Position numbers and translations under genes: made by a program. Below the pieces are notes generated by a model. That model was not told the origin of the DNA. It did no database searches and saw only the letters and a program-made list of their open reading frames with translations. A stretch of 64,000 nt of DNA, from contig OX439035.1 of NCBI GenBank assembly GCA_949317995.1, positions 80,353,959 to 80,417,958 of the forward strand, in the 5' to 3' direction. Position 1 is the stretch's first letter; every line of letters begins with the position of its first letter. Of the stretch, positions 10,667 through 24,229 are shown piece by piece. Source of the DNA: Acholoe squamosa (taxonomy: Eukaryota > Annelida > Polychaeta > Phyllodocida > Polynoidae).

Positions 10667-11506
10667 CTAACGGGTTGAACCCCCTGGGCTGATGCTGATG
10701 CCTCTGCTGGGGAAACCCCCGCCGGCGCTGCTGTTGCTGGCCTCCTCACTCAGTTCATCCAACTGACTGTCCTTATCACCTCGAGATATCCACAGGTCCA
10801 TAATCGGCACAAATGCCAGCATGGCCTTTACCAGGTGCACTTGCAACTTCTTCAATGCTTCCTCACGTTTGAGAAACTCAGAGTTCTTGCTTTTATTAAT
10901 TAGAACCTTAAGGACTGGTTCTAACTCTGGCACAACCAATTGGCCAGCCTTCTCCGGCTGTGGGTACTTGCTGTGCAACGTTTCCAGGTCAGACCTGGTC
11001 CTCTTTTCCTTGAACATTGAGTTCAGAAAATCTGCCACAAAGGGTCTGATATCCTTTCCTTTCTTCCCTTTCTCTTGTTCCTGCTCCACACACTCTTTCA
11101 TGAGGTTGTAAAGTTTACCGGAAGGTTTAGGTTCGTCCTTAACCTCCTCAACTTCCTCATCTTCTTCCTCTTCCGAGGGGTCAGTGGGTGTTTGCTTCAC
11201 AGCTTGCATCAGTAGACTCCCCAAGAATTGGCCCATCATTGCCGATGTGTCCACATTCTGGAACAAGGATTGAAAGTCAAATCCTTGAGTACCAGAAGTC
11301 CCTGCAGTAGATTGGGTCGAAGTACCTGAAGTACCCTCCATAGGAGCCGTAGTCGTAGTACCTTCCGTACCAGCATGACCAGCCCCTGACGTGCCAATGG
11401 TCTCATTGGAGTCATGCATCTGAATGTCAGATCCATCCTCACTTATAGTATGTTTCCTCCTAGTATTTGGACCTTTCTTGCCCTTGTTTTCCTTCTGATC
11501 ACTCAT
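10667..11506 (-). CDS. DIRS Gag-like protein (frame broken near its C terminus)
   Basis: Starts at an ATG in good context (ACCATGAG, 11506) after a short leader. Basic N terminus, Ser/Thr/Gly-rich stretch, an acidic run (EEEEDEEVEEV), then a conserved-looking helical region with FVADFLNSMF, DLETLHSKYPQPE and VVPELEPVL, the part shared by DIRS Gag proteins. The annotated frame ends at 10667. An Arg/Pro/Gly-rich C-terminal tail continues in another frame to a stop at about 10524, with the change of frame between about 10715 and 10745. That points to a small indel in this copy, or a programmed shift, which is less likely. Confidence 0.7.
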   Translation of the reverse strand: MSDQKENKGKKGPNTRRKHTISEDGSDIQMHDSNETIGTSGAGHAGTEGTTTTAPMEGTSGTSTQSTAGTSGTQGFDFQSLFQNVDTSAMMGQFLGSLLMQAVKQTPTDPSEEEEDEEVEEVKDEPKPSGKLYNLMKECVEQEQEKGKKGKDIRPFVADFLNSMFKEKRTRSDLETLHSKYPQPEKAGQLVVPELEPVLKVLINKSKNSEFLKREEALKKLQVHLVKAMLAFVPIMDLWISRGDKDSQLDELSEEASNSSAGGGFPSRGISISPGGSTR

Positions 11507-11729
11507 GGTGAATCTGTAAGAAACAGGACCCAGAGTCACTAAAATTTAAACACTACAGTGTTAAAATAGGAAGAATCACAATTCAAGTTAATAGTTAGAA
11601 GAAACTAACCTCAACTGTAATCAACATCAATTGAACAGGCCCAGTAATGCCGATCGCTAAACCAAAACTTCCGGTAATGCCGATCGCTAAACCAGCAAAC
11701 AACTGCTTCAGTTTGTCAGTTTATGGTCA

Positions 11730-12205
11730 ATCGGTCCCCGTAGCGGTCGTGTGCTCGTCTCCGTCTTAACAGAGAACCACGCCGAACCCAGCGACAAAGT
11801 TTTCCGCCGCTCGGTCAACGTACCGGGCGGGTGCTAGTCTCCGTCTTAACCGAGAGACACGCCGAACCCAGCGGTCAACGTACCGGGCGCGCGCTCGTCT
11901 CCGTCTTAACCGAGTGATACGCCGAAACCAGCGGCAAAGTTTTCCGCCGCTCGGTCAACGTACCGGGCTCGCGCTGGTCTCCGTCTTAACCAAAAGACAC
12001 GCCGAACCCAGCGGCAAAGTTTTCCGCCGCTCGGTCAACGTACCGGGCGCGCGCTGGTCTCCGTCTTAACCGAGAAACACGCCGAAACCAGCGGCAGAGT
12101 TTTCCGCCGCTCGGTCAACGTACCGGGCGGGTGCTAGTCTCCGTCTTAACCGAGAGACACGCCGAACCCAGCGGCAAAGTTTTCCGCCGCTCGGTCAACG
12201 TACCG
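11730..12205 (-). repeat. 80-bp GC-rich tandem repeats in the DIRS 5' leader
   Basis: About six copies of an 80-bp unit (one shortened to 60 bp), with the word CGGTCAACG ending at 11820, 11880, 11960, 12040, 12120 and 12200. Each unit contains CTCCGTCTTAACCGAG, ACACGCCGAACCCAGCGG and a short GCGGCAAAGTTTTCCGCCGC hairpin. On the minus strand the array lies directly upstream of gag, so it may be promoter or leader sequence. A smaller duplication (AATGCCGATCGCTAAACCA) lies at about 11646-11696. Confidence 0.8.
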
Positions 12206-12601
12206 ATCGGGAAAACTCGCATTTATTGGCGAAAAACAGACCAAATGCTCGCCAAATGCCCGCAATGACCACCTGGGGGTGGGCAAAGCAGTGATTTGCC
12301 CTAAAAAGGGGCAAAATTCCACTCTGTTTACACCAGGGGGTGTAGATTGAATGAAATGTTGACGACCGTGAAAACCAAGATGGCCGCCTCGGAGGAGGAT
12401 CGGCCCGGTCGTTGAAAACTGCTCTAAACACAATTATACGAGCAGAAAGGGCAAACAAAGAATTGCCCAAACAATCTATACAGTAAAATTAGTCTGTGGG
12501 ACGAAAATCCTCCCCCAGATCAAACAAATTATATACTTACAGCTCGAAATGGCTAAGGGCTCTTGCAGACCAAAGAGACGCTGTCCCTCGGGATCCAAAA
12601 A

Positions 12602-12670
12602 ACTGACTGCGCATGCGCGGATCCACCTCTCGTGGATTCTCGGAAACGCTGAAGGTTCCCGAGGGATAAT
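12602..12670 (-). repeat. DIRS terminal inverted repeat (element left end)
   Basis: 12602-12634 is perfectly inverted with 7113-7145. 12627-12670 is perfectly complementary to 7356-7399 of the internal complementary region. Minisatellite-like host sequence resumes at 12671. Confidence 0.9.
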
Positions 12671-14110
12671 TAGAGAGAGCTGTCAATATTATACTGGTTA
12701 CACTTCTTGTAAGTGGTAGACAGAGTTGTCAATAATGGGGACCTTTAACAACTCAAACACAACCGTGCAAATTGACGTAGATGCAGGTATTTTGCATAGA
12801 ACGTCATCATGGGCAGTGCTTAACTCAGTCACTGAGAGAGGCTACCACTCCAGGGCCTCACTAAGCATGGTGATATCGTGGATAATAAGGCCTACATCGA
12901 TACATGATTTATTTAGTACAGAGCTGAATATATACTTCATTTCCAGTAAAAGAAAAACCTAGTATGATTTGGAATTACTTTATGGCAATATGATACATGT
13001 AAAGGGCCCATAAAGGGCGTTTCCCACGTTATTGACCTATGCATAGGGCTCACGCGCGTCTGTGTCTCGGGTCACGTTCTGCGCTGCTAAAGATACCTAG
13101 TATTCAGGAGGCACTTATTGTATGTAGACAGAGCTGTCAATGATATGAAGGACATGCTGGATATGCTGTTGTGTATAACTGATACTGGAAATGAAATTGT
13201 CAATTTCTTAGGAATTAACAGTATGTATCACGTAGACATATGTACAATCTCTTGGAAATGGTGATGGCACAATACAACATTCAAGTTTGTCCTCTTTTAT
13301 ATTGCGCTTCTTTATGACCCCCCTGGAACTTTACCAGCATGAGATTTATTGGGCCTCTGGTAACATGTAGAGATATGAAAAGTACTTGTTCAACTCATAG
13401 TCACCATAAAAATCACCTTATTGTATTGATGAATATAAAAAAAGGTTAACCAACATAAGTTAAAATGTTTGGTAATAAAAGACAACATTCGAGAAACCAA
13501 CTATAACTCGGTTAATATCCTGAATGTGCATAACAAATAATGGCATTTGCCTATAACGCCCATATGCTGTGATAAAAATCCCAAGAGCATGTGGTCATTT
13601 TTTTTAAGGGGGACGGGAGTGGGTTATGTGGAGGGATAGTGCTGCTGTGGACTCTGTCCCTCCTTATATTTATTTAGTCAAATTCAATTATAAAACATCA
13701 AAGGGGTGGTCAAAAAGAACATACTAAGTGGGGAAGTTGGAGAGGTGTGCAAATTTAGGACTGCTGGCGCAACTGCCCAAAACTATAATCCACTATCCTA
13801 TTCGCCGTATCTACATTAACTACATCTATCACTTAGATCATGTTGTCTACGTGTACACAGTGTATACACTATAAAGCTCACAGGGATGAAAGTCCTTCAT
13901 TTTCAACCAAGACAGAGCCCCGACAAGGCCACGTTCACCAGCCATTATAGGTTTGGCAGACACAGCGGTTCTCACCGGGGGTTCTTATTAAAGGGTATGT
14001 ATGTACGGCCCCGTGCCAGCAAAGGGAGACACGTTTTTAGTCAATAATAACAGCTGTATGAGGTGTACTAACATCACTAGGGGCATGCCTCACATAGCTT
14101 TATAACTCAC
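12671..14110. other. Intronic DNA: minisatellite remnants and unassigned sequence
   Basis: Starts with diverged copies of the 46-bp minisatellite unit (12671-12740 and 13095-13150) separated by unrelated DNA. A CpG-containing patch lies near 13010-13085. The rest is AT-rich intron of the SENP8-like gene with no recognised exon. Confidence 0.5.
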
Positions 14111-14226
14111 CTTTAACATAGGGTCTGACCTTGTCAGCTATCTCCCGTGCCGCGCTGTGGTTGGAGCCGCTGGAGGAGTCATAATGCCGGAAGGTGCCTT
14201 TCTGACGGTCATACATCAATAGACTC
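14111..14226 (-). CDS. SENP8: SENP8/NEDP1-like NEDD8 protease, middle exon (catalytic Asp)
   Basis: The acceptor AACGCACCAG precedes 14226 and the donor GTGAGT follows 14111. The exon opens with the last base of a Trp codon split from the preceding exon, then reads SLLMYDRQKGTFRHYDSSSG and a helix ending in DKVRPYVK. This corresponds to the HWSLLVY...FFHYDSHS segment of vertebrate SENP8. The Asp of HYDSSS is the catalytic-triad Asp. It ends with one base of a Gly codon, compatible in phase with the exon at 4252-4430. Confidence 0.9.
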
Positions 14227-14268
14227 CTGGTGCGTTTAAAACACATTTGTAGGAAAAGTATTAGTTGT

Positions 14269-14745
14269 TAAAGGTTGAATTCCACATGGCGAAAAATGCC
14301 TCAAATATCTCTGCGATATTGAATCTGTTGCGATTTCGGGGACTATCCCAGATTTGCAAGGGACATAATACACTACACAGGGGCACTGTTGTGTTTTATT
14401 GTAAAGCATTTACGATATTCTGCCCTGGTAAATGGGTATAACTTTGTGTCTGACATATTTACTCTCCTAAAATCGACCGCCGAATCTGACATAAAGGTAC
14501 CTTATGACTAAACATTCATAAAACAAAGCCCTTCTACTCTAAGTTATATTTACGATTTTGCTTGACTTCCTCCACGATTTTGAGTAAAAGGAAATGGGCC
14601 TTGAATAAAAACAATGCCTTAAACGCAAGGATACAGTAAAAAAAAAAAGCTAAATTGGTGTATACTCATTCGAGAATTGAACGAGAGAAGGGGTTCTCCC
14701 CACAATTCCTACAAATTGTGTAAGGTCGAATCCCACTAGGCAGTC
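14269..14745. mobile_element. MITE-B fragments
   Basis: A left terminus (ATTCCACATGGCGAAAAATG, AATATCTCTGCGAT) starts near 14271, and a lone AAGGTCGAATCCCACTAGG end lies near 14721-14740. A matching right arm is not intact. These look like decayed or nested copies of the family seen complete at 3261, 5273 and 14769. Confidence 0.45.
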
Positions 14746-14768
14746 TAGACCTCCAAATTCTCCTCTAA

Positions 14769-15084
14769 AGGTCGGGTCCCACATGGCGATTTAAGGCTCC
14801 AAGATCATTGCAATTTTGTCTGTTGCATTTTATGGCCCTTACTGATGTAATAAAATGGAAGGATTGTAAACAACTCATTTGTGTGAATTGTCCAGGAATG
14901 ACCGCATCCTCGTATGTGTTTTTCTGTGACTAAAGGGGTGTGCTCACTGAACCGAAAATTCTATTACGAAATCCACATTGGGTTATGGTCCAGTTCGCAA
15001 TTTGCGTGTCTGTTCCCTCAGAAAGGGCCGGCCAACACGACAGACAACCTCACAGAGATATTTGAGCCATGAGGAATCCCACCT
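14769..15084. mobile_element. MITE-B, copy 3 (diverged)
   Basis: The left end AGGTCGGGTCCCACATGGCG and the right end (AGAGATATTTGAGCCATGAG then GAATCCCACCT) are inverted repeats with several differences. The interior word TCTGTTGCATTTTATGGCCC matches the interior of copy 2. It lies in the SENP8-like intron between exons 15999-16107 and 14111-14226. Confidence 0.6.
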
Positions 15085-15998
15085 TAATGGCATTCTATTG
15101 TGTAACATTGATAATTTTCAGACAGGAACTTTGGTTGGAGGGGGATTATTCCTCCAAAGGCCAATGTAAAAATGAATTGTCTCAACACATTCACAGTCAG
15201 AGCTCTCTGGGCAGCGATCACATCTAGGTAAAAAGAAAGAAGTGCTTGCTGTGGACGACATCAATCACTCTGAACGATATGCCTGAAGAATAATTTTCTT
15301 TTTCGGTGCAAGCTTTTACATGTATCTAGAGTGGCCGGAGGTACATATGTATATTTCCTATACACTAAGCGAGTGGCAATGATTTAGCAATGGAACTGAG
15401 GGGTGGGTGGAAATCAATGAGGGTCCACGAAAAACAGGCTACTCTTCCCGCCTCTGAAATGGGCATTCTTTTTAAAGCTGTAGGCCTGAGAATATTTTCG
15501 ACGCTTTCCCACTCAGAACTTTTCGAACACCAAGGTTGTTTTCTTTGAGGAAAGGGATAAATTGCTACCCTTTTATGCAAAGATCTTAGCTCCCAGCCTA
15601 ATGATAAATTACCACCGGGTAAGTGTTCAAGACCAGCTCCATGATAAAGATACTTTAATAGAAGGCAAAACCTGAAATCAAAAGGTCTCGATGACAGATT
15701 ATGATTTCCAAAAACATGATCCAGACGGAAACATTATGTGTTAAGGCCATCCAACAATTAATCTAACGTCTGTCAAATGTGTTCTGATTTTCTGTAGGAT
15801 AATGAAAGCCATGCTCAATAGGCTAGCGGCAAGATAAGGCTTCCCTTTTCTAACCTAAAGCCTCTTTGTGCTTCGGGGCAGAGCACAGGAAGGCAGTGGT
15901 AATCTTAGCTGGTGGCCATTTCTACAGTAATGACGATCCTGGTACGGTGTCAGGTACAGGTGTCAGGGCAAGATGGAACAGTTGCTATTTTCTCTTAC
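15085..15998. other. SENP8-like intron, no further feature
   Basis: Intron between the His-bearing and Asp-bearing exons (14227-15998 in all, 1.77 kb). No other repeat or exon was recognised in this stretch. Confidence 0.5.
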
Positions 15999-16107
15999 CA
16001 GTGGGAGCCACCCGCCACGTCGGCTACTGCGTGGTTGTTGACGGCCAGAAAGATGAGACGCCTTGAGGCAAGGCCGAGGGGCTCTAGAAATATATCCAGC
16101 TCCGCTC
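15999..16107 (-). CDS. SENP8: SENP8/NEDP1-like NEDD8 protease, exon with catalytic His
   Basis: The acceptor TCGTCTTTTCCAG precedes 16107 and the donor GTAAGAG follows 15999. It encodes AELDIFLEPLGLASRRLIFL and then AVNN...AGGSHW, matching EIAMFLEPLDLPNKRVVFLA...AGGTHW of vertebrate SENP8. The His of GGSHW is the catalytic-triad His. The Trp codon is split 2+1 with the next exon. Upstream exons for the N-terminal substrate-binding part (family motif WLND) were not found within the window, so they are either diverged, very small or beyond a long intron to the right. Confidence 0.88.
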
Positions 16108-16524
16108 CTGGAAAAGACGAACAACTCATTAAGTCTTGTTTGTGGTTTGATATGTGGTTATATAGCCAAATGCCGGGATGTATAAATGATTATCCTTGTA
16201 ATCAGATTATTGAGTACATTGTAGGGATTGCATTGACAGCGTATACCTCTTCATTTGATGAAACTTGCCATTTCAAAACGCTCTATAGTAGAGGTAATTC
16301 GATGCTTTACTACATGTATAAATCTACATTACAAATCCCCTCCCCCACAGAAATCATGTTGACTGGCCAAAAATGATGACAGATCCACAGACTACAAAGA
16401 AACGAATGGTAATATTCTATTTATTATTTATCTCATGTGGCTATGTCATATGGAACATATATACTGATATCATTCCATCAGAAGTCGGTAGATTTTTCAT
16501 GATCCATTATTACAAAACATCTAA

Positions 16525-16795
16525 GGGAGTGATCATTTTCTAACAACGGGGGGGGGGGGCTGGTTGGTTTGACGCGCAAAAAAAAAATTGACCCCCCCAT
16601 AAGGGACAAAAATCGCGCGAACGTCTCTTTTAGCCTATAGTAACACGCAGGGTTTTCCACTGAAAACAGGTGAAATTATTTTGACCCCCCCATCAGAGGT
16701 TGAAAAATTCTGACCCCCTGGTCAAGGGGTTGAAAAAGTTCTGACCCCCACTCAAACCCAGCCCCCCCCCCCGTTGTTAAAAAACGATCACTCCC
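16525..16795. mobile_element. MITE-A, complete copy 3 (inverse orientation)
   Basis: TAA duplications at 16522-16524 and 16796-16798 flank GGGAGTGATCATTTTCTAAC at the left and the inverted form at the right. The body is an inverted, diverged match of the copy at 2614-2908, sharing AACACGCAGGGTTTTCCACT. It is 271 bp with long G and C runs at the inner edges of the termini. Confidence 0.75.
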
Positions 16796-16798
16796 TAA

Positions 16799-19700
16799 CC
16801 ATGTCATTAAAAGGATATTCAAGCCTCTTAAAGACGATAGTTACCAATAAAATAAGGCTGTAATATTGAATGAAAGGTTGGGCGATTAATATCACGTGTC
16901 AGATCACAGAAATACCACCCACTTATATCATCAGCTGCAGGCACACATTATGTCAATAACATTTTCTATGAATAACGTATACAGAAAACACCGCGCTACT
17001 ATTTTTACAAATAATCCTTTTAGAAAAGAAAACGGAGGAAGCTTAAGATAAGAGCGACGTGGACACCGGAAGATGTCGCTGCCTCTAGCCACATGCATTG
17101 GTCAGTTCCGCAGTATGCAAATTGGGGGCTAATGAATTTAGGAATTATAATGAAACTAATTGATGTGGAGAGTCGGCTACAGCGATTCCAATCGAGTGGA
17201 CCGATTTAGATGTGTTTTGTTTATTCTAATTAACGGACGAAGACGACAGTCTTTGTCTCCTCAAGTAAGATAATACAGGGTATTCCTATATAATGTTGGT
17301 AATCATGGGGGTAAAAACAATACGTTAACTGATACTCCCATTCAAAGTCTCCCCAAGTCACTTCTTCTCCTACTCCAATGTCTGCCTTATTCAACTGCCG
17401 GAAACCACAGTCGCACCGGCTTATTCATGTAATTTAACGAGTAAAGTTTCGCCAAGAATTCTCCGGGAAATAATAATCATCTGCCGCAGGCACTCGATGA
17501 GGTCCGCGCTGTGAAAAATTCCGACTGATGGAGCTTTTTTTGCCTCGGCATACCCGTGTGGAGGACTAACCTGTGGCAAACACAATTAGTGTTACTAATA
17601 AAATCACATGAGTTCAGCAGTTTTAAGCTCCTAATGTCCGCCCGTTCAGTGAGACTGAAAGCAGACGACATTTCTTTTTGAGTTCCCCAAAACCCAAGGC
17701 CTCTCCGCGCTTCCTCTCCGCGCACGGCGGATATCGAGCTGGTTGACTTGTTTACTCCCTCTGCACCAAGAGTAGTAGTTGTAGTGTATTTGTGTATTTA
17801 CCGAAAGTCAGGAAGTATCACTTATATATATATATGTGCTAATACCCAATTTGATAGCATCTCATCTTTTACGCATAGGAAACGAATCACCTTACACCAA
17901 AACCATTAATTGGTCGAAAATTGATCATGCGACAAGATGAGTGTTAATTTCAGACTGGCGACTTCAGTTGAGGGGGGGGGGGCAATGTAAATTATGTTCT
18001 AAGAAACAGGAAAATAAACATCTCAACTTTTGCACAATTTTATCTAGAGGAAGAGAAGCAATCCTTACTGAGAGACAAGACAAGGGATAACTAATACAAC
18101 CATGTACAACATATATAACTCCATTCGATTGGTGAATTAAATCAATTTAATCTTTATCAGCTGTGTAAGGAGAACCCCCAGGGAATTCGATACTACATGT
18201 ATAAGAGTTTCCACAGATATCCTACTAGTTCATTCGATAACTTTCTGAGAATCACTATACGCCTCCCGTTCGTCTCGCACGTTATCAAAAAACTACATTG
18301 GGGGCATTGTACAAACGACGTCATGCTTGTATGGGCCATTTTTGACCCCCTCCCCTCGTCATACTGTTGGTAAATTTTGCAAAGCTGAAGGTATATGGAA
18401 AATTAATCCTGTCATGCCGGGCCTAACCCTCCCCCCCCCCCCCCTCCTGCATGAAGTCATTTGTACACAGCCCCTTGACACCTATTCTTGTAATTATTCA
18501 TGTCACTCGAGAATAATATCTATATCAAACAAAGCTTTCTCCATCACTTTAATTTTGAGAAGCTTGGTACTACATGTAACAAAAGACTCTCTGCCCTTGG
18601 GCATACAGCAACCCATCTGGTGGTACCCCCCTGTAACGTTATATCCATTTGAAGGTTGTCAGTCACCAGGATAGAATACCTTCTGCAAAACCCAAGGACA
18701 ATTACCTTTAAATGACATAAAACATACAGAGCAACAACAGGAAATGAATAAGGTCTTTGGAGACCAATAATAACCTACGCCAGGCCCAAGCCAATTTAAG
18801 GCCACTGGTATTTTGCTAAACAGCACAGAAAACCCACCTATCCCATTGGGCTCTTGTAAATCGATCACTTCATCGTACACAACAGTGTACTTGATATCTT
18901 GATTTAATTATATTATATGCGGGTATGAATGGCCAGGACGTCACCCTCGGCTGGTTTGAATATAATAACCTTAAATTGTGGGTTGTCTCAGGTCATAGTG
19001 GAATGAATAGACAGAGCTGCACAAGAAGGGCAATGTTTTTATCACTCTGCATCCTTTGCTGATGTCACAGCGCGTAGATTGAGAGCAGGTTATTGTATGG
19101 AAGGCGGGCAGATATGGATAGCATTATTCATGTACCATAAACACAATTTGAGCAGGTCTCATATGTAACACAGGGCCTATCATCAATTAATACCATTGTT
19201 CCTAGTTAAAGTATACGGTATCACCAGTCTGAACTGTATTAAGCCAAAATAGGGCACATCGCTGAGGAGGACTTAAATATATGTGACCATATCTTCATAG
19301 ACCTACATGTACTTCTGTATTGATAAAGCAGGTGTTACAATAGTGGAGGCTCCACTACGCTATCTTGTGGAACATTCTCACAAAATGTTACCCAGACAGT
19401 CTCTAAGGTATGGGCTGTTGGCAGTTTTAAATTGTAAGTATAAGATTTACAATTGTAAAACATGAGATTTGAGGGGTCACTTGTAAACAATAGGGAGTTT
19501 GTTTACCTATAGTTCTGTTTAAATCTATTCCAAACTTGAGACTGAGATGTCACACTAATCAAGTAGAGGTTGGTGACCCGCCTCTGTTATATAAACAACA
19601 ACACAGTATGATATAGATTACAACACAGCAGTCTATCAACATCCTTAGATTGCAAGGTCTTGTCCTGTAAAAAATCAAACCTGTCTGATATCGGATTGCA

Positions 19701-20608
19701 GAGACTCCCCAGTGTGAAATTTTGCAATATTTCAATAACATCAACTTGATTTATTAAACCAAAACATCGTATTCACAACATAGAAATTCTACCTTGCAAT
19801 GATAATGATATTCTGTGTCCCATTTTGTGTGAGAATAGCTGCTAGTCTCTGCAAAAATTGCGCAGTGGAGCCTCGCCTAAAAGGTTATAGAATGCCTCTA
19901 CAACATTATGAATAACACTAAGACCTGAATTTGTTCTTTCATACTGGAAATGTGGGTCAACTGTCACTTTGTGCGTATACCCTCAGTAGGATTCATTCAG
20001 GCGTCAAGACTTCCCCTTGCCATGTCCTACTGGCGTGGGATAGTCCAAAAGCCATGGCTGTCCCGCGATCAAAGCTCATAGGACGAAATAGCACTTTGCT
20101 GTCGTGCAGAGAGAAGGTAAAGGGTTGTGAGGTTGAGATGAGTGGGGCGCTTAGGCTCTATCAACAGATCATATTTGACAGGAGGTAGATTATTTGTACA
20201 TTTGTACCATTAACAGCTGACAAATGTGCCCATTTTGGAGTTGACATCTGCTTCCTGGTCAGCTTCCCTCTCTGTACATTCCCTATAGAGGAATGGTAAT
20301 TCAATTGATTTAAAAAAATAGTAGTGTGGAACCCCTTAGCACAGATAAAAATGTAACCAAGGAAGTTCTGCTTTTTACAGAAGGCAGTTTTATGAAGATC
20401 CAATTTTATTACTGGGTTGATGTGGCCATATTCCTTTGCCCCACTCCCTGGGGACCAGGGAGTATCCATTGTTTTACCATAATCTATATCTTGAATTCAT
20501 GGAGTTATCACTAAGAGCATGTTATTTAGTTTACATTGAATTTTATTACTTTGGTAGGAGGCAAAGGGGATAGGCCTATCCCAATCCAATTCTATGTATT
20601 ACCAAGCT
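16799..20608. other. Non-coding DNA, weak exon-like segment near 18.85 kb
   Basis: No long reading frame or recognised domain. A CpG-containing block at 17470-17760 could be a promoter, with nothing decisive to show it. On the minus strand 18827-18878 is bounded by an AG and a GT and reads YTVVYDEVIDLQEPNGI, which looks protein-like but is too short to assign. The rest is AT-rich. Confidence 0.4.
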
Positions 20609-20823
20609 CACTGTAAAAATAGCTGTTGAATCAACAAGGGATCCTTGTAAAACTGAACAGTGGACCTCTGTAATTGTAAAGCATTGAAAGAGTGTAGTTT
20701 TCATGAGAAGCCCCAGGTGGCAGTGTGGTGGAAAAAGGAATCTCTGTGAAAATAACGACCGATCTCGGGCAACTTTGGGATGAGGAACGCACCGTTATTT
20801 TGACAACATCTTTTTTCACAGTG
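20609..20823. mobile_element. MITE-C, copy 1
   Basis: Bounded by CACTGTAAAAA and the inverted TTTTTTCACAGTG. The interior, including GAAGCCCCAGGTGGCAGT and AATCTCTGTGAAAATAACG, is about 75-80% matched by 44314-44525, so it is a dispersed repeat. It has no coding capacity and no clear target duplication. Confidence 0.6.
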
Positions 20824-21280
20824 CAGGTCAACCTCATCTTCCGAAACCAGAATACTTCATAAGATGAACGCATGGTTTTAAATTTTGGGCTAGGCTATAA
20901 TCAGGTTCCCCAGGAATCTTGTAATTATGGACATGAATAGTAAGGACACAATATGATTGCTGGTAGTCTGTACACCTACTACAACAGCTGTTAGATGGTG
21001 TCTTCCGACGCAATTTACCCCGTTCCTCAAGGACCAGCAGGGCAAAGAAATACATTTGGCAGGGAGCCTTCCTTGCAGGGGGTTTCTTGGGATGAGGGGT
21101 GTACGTGTATCGATCGTGGCCAGCTTCAATGCACTTTGATTTAGTGACGTTGGCACCCTCTCAATCCTTTATCTGACATTGACCTCATATGAGAAATTCA
21201 ATGAACAGAATAATCAGACAGCTTTCTCTACATATGGCAAAGACAGCTGGCAGCAACCTATACTGGAATCTTTGTCCATA
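20824..21280. other. Unassigned DNA
   Basis: Contains a short minus-strand open stretch (about 20957-21100) rich in Lys and Pro codons that could be an exon, but no splice sites or family support it. Confidence 0.3.
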
Positions 21281-24085
<2,805 letters not shown>

Positions 24086-24229
24086 AGGTCTGGTGAAAAA
24101 GCCTCCTCTGGATGAGCCTGATGGAGAGTGTACCAACCAGATGCAGGGCCCACCTGACAGCTGCCCTGAAGTTTTGTCAGGGATTATCTCCAACATGGGC
24201 GTCTGCCGGCACAAACAGCAGCAGAATAG
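24086..24229 (+). CDS. Possible host exon, unknown protein
   Basis: Bounded by TTAGGACAG on the left and a possible donor (AATAG then GTAGCC) on the right. The frame reads LVKKPPLDEPDGECTNQMQG, PPDSCPEVLSGI and ISNMGVCRHKQQQN, a non-repetitive composition unlike the surrounding AT-rich shadows. The same frame meets TAG at 24231, so it could also be a terminal exon. I do not recognise the family and found no linked exon. Confidence 0.35.

Larger units (their letters stand above)
7032..12670 (-). mobile_element. DIRS-type tyrosine-recombinase retrotransposon, near full length
   Basis: A 5.64-kb element read on the minus strand with the classical DIRS layout: inverted terminal repeats, Gag-like ORF, RT-RNase H, tyrosine recombinase, and an internal complementary region next to one end. 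The termini share a 33-bp perfect inverted match (7113-7145 with 12602-12634). The internal region 7273-7399 is complementary to both outer ends. No target duplication is expected for this mechanism. The methyltransferase domain often seen in DIRS was not recognised. The Gag frame is interrupted near 10715-10745, so this copy may be defective. It lies in the same orientation as the host SENP8-like gene, inside its long intron. Confidence 0.9.

Noticed and set aside
7032..12670. Ngaro-type element
   Set aside because: Ngaro elements have split direct repeats. Here the termini are inverted and there is an internal complementary region, which is the DIRS layout.
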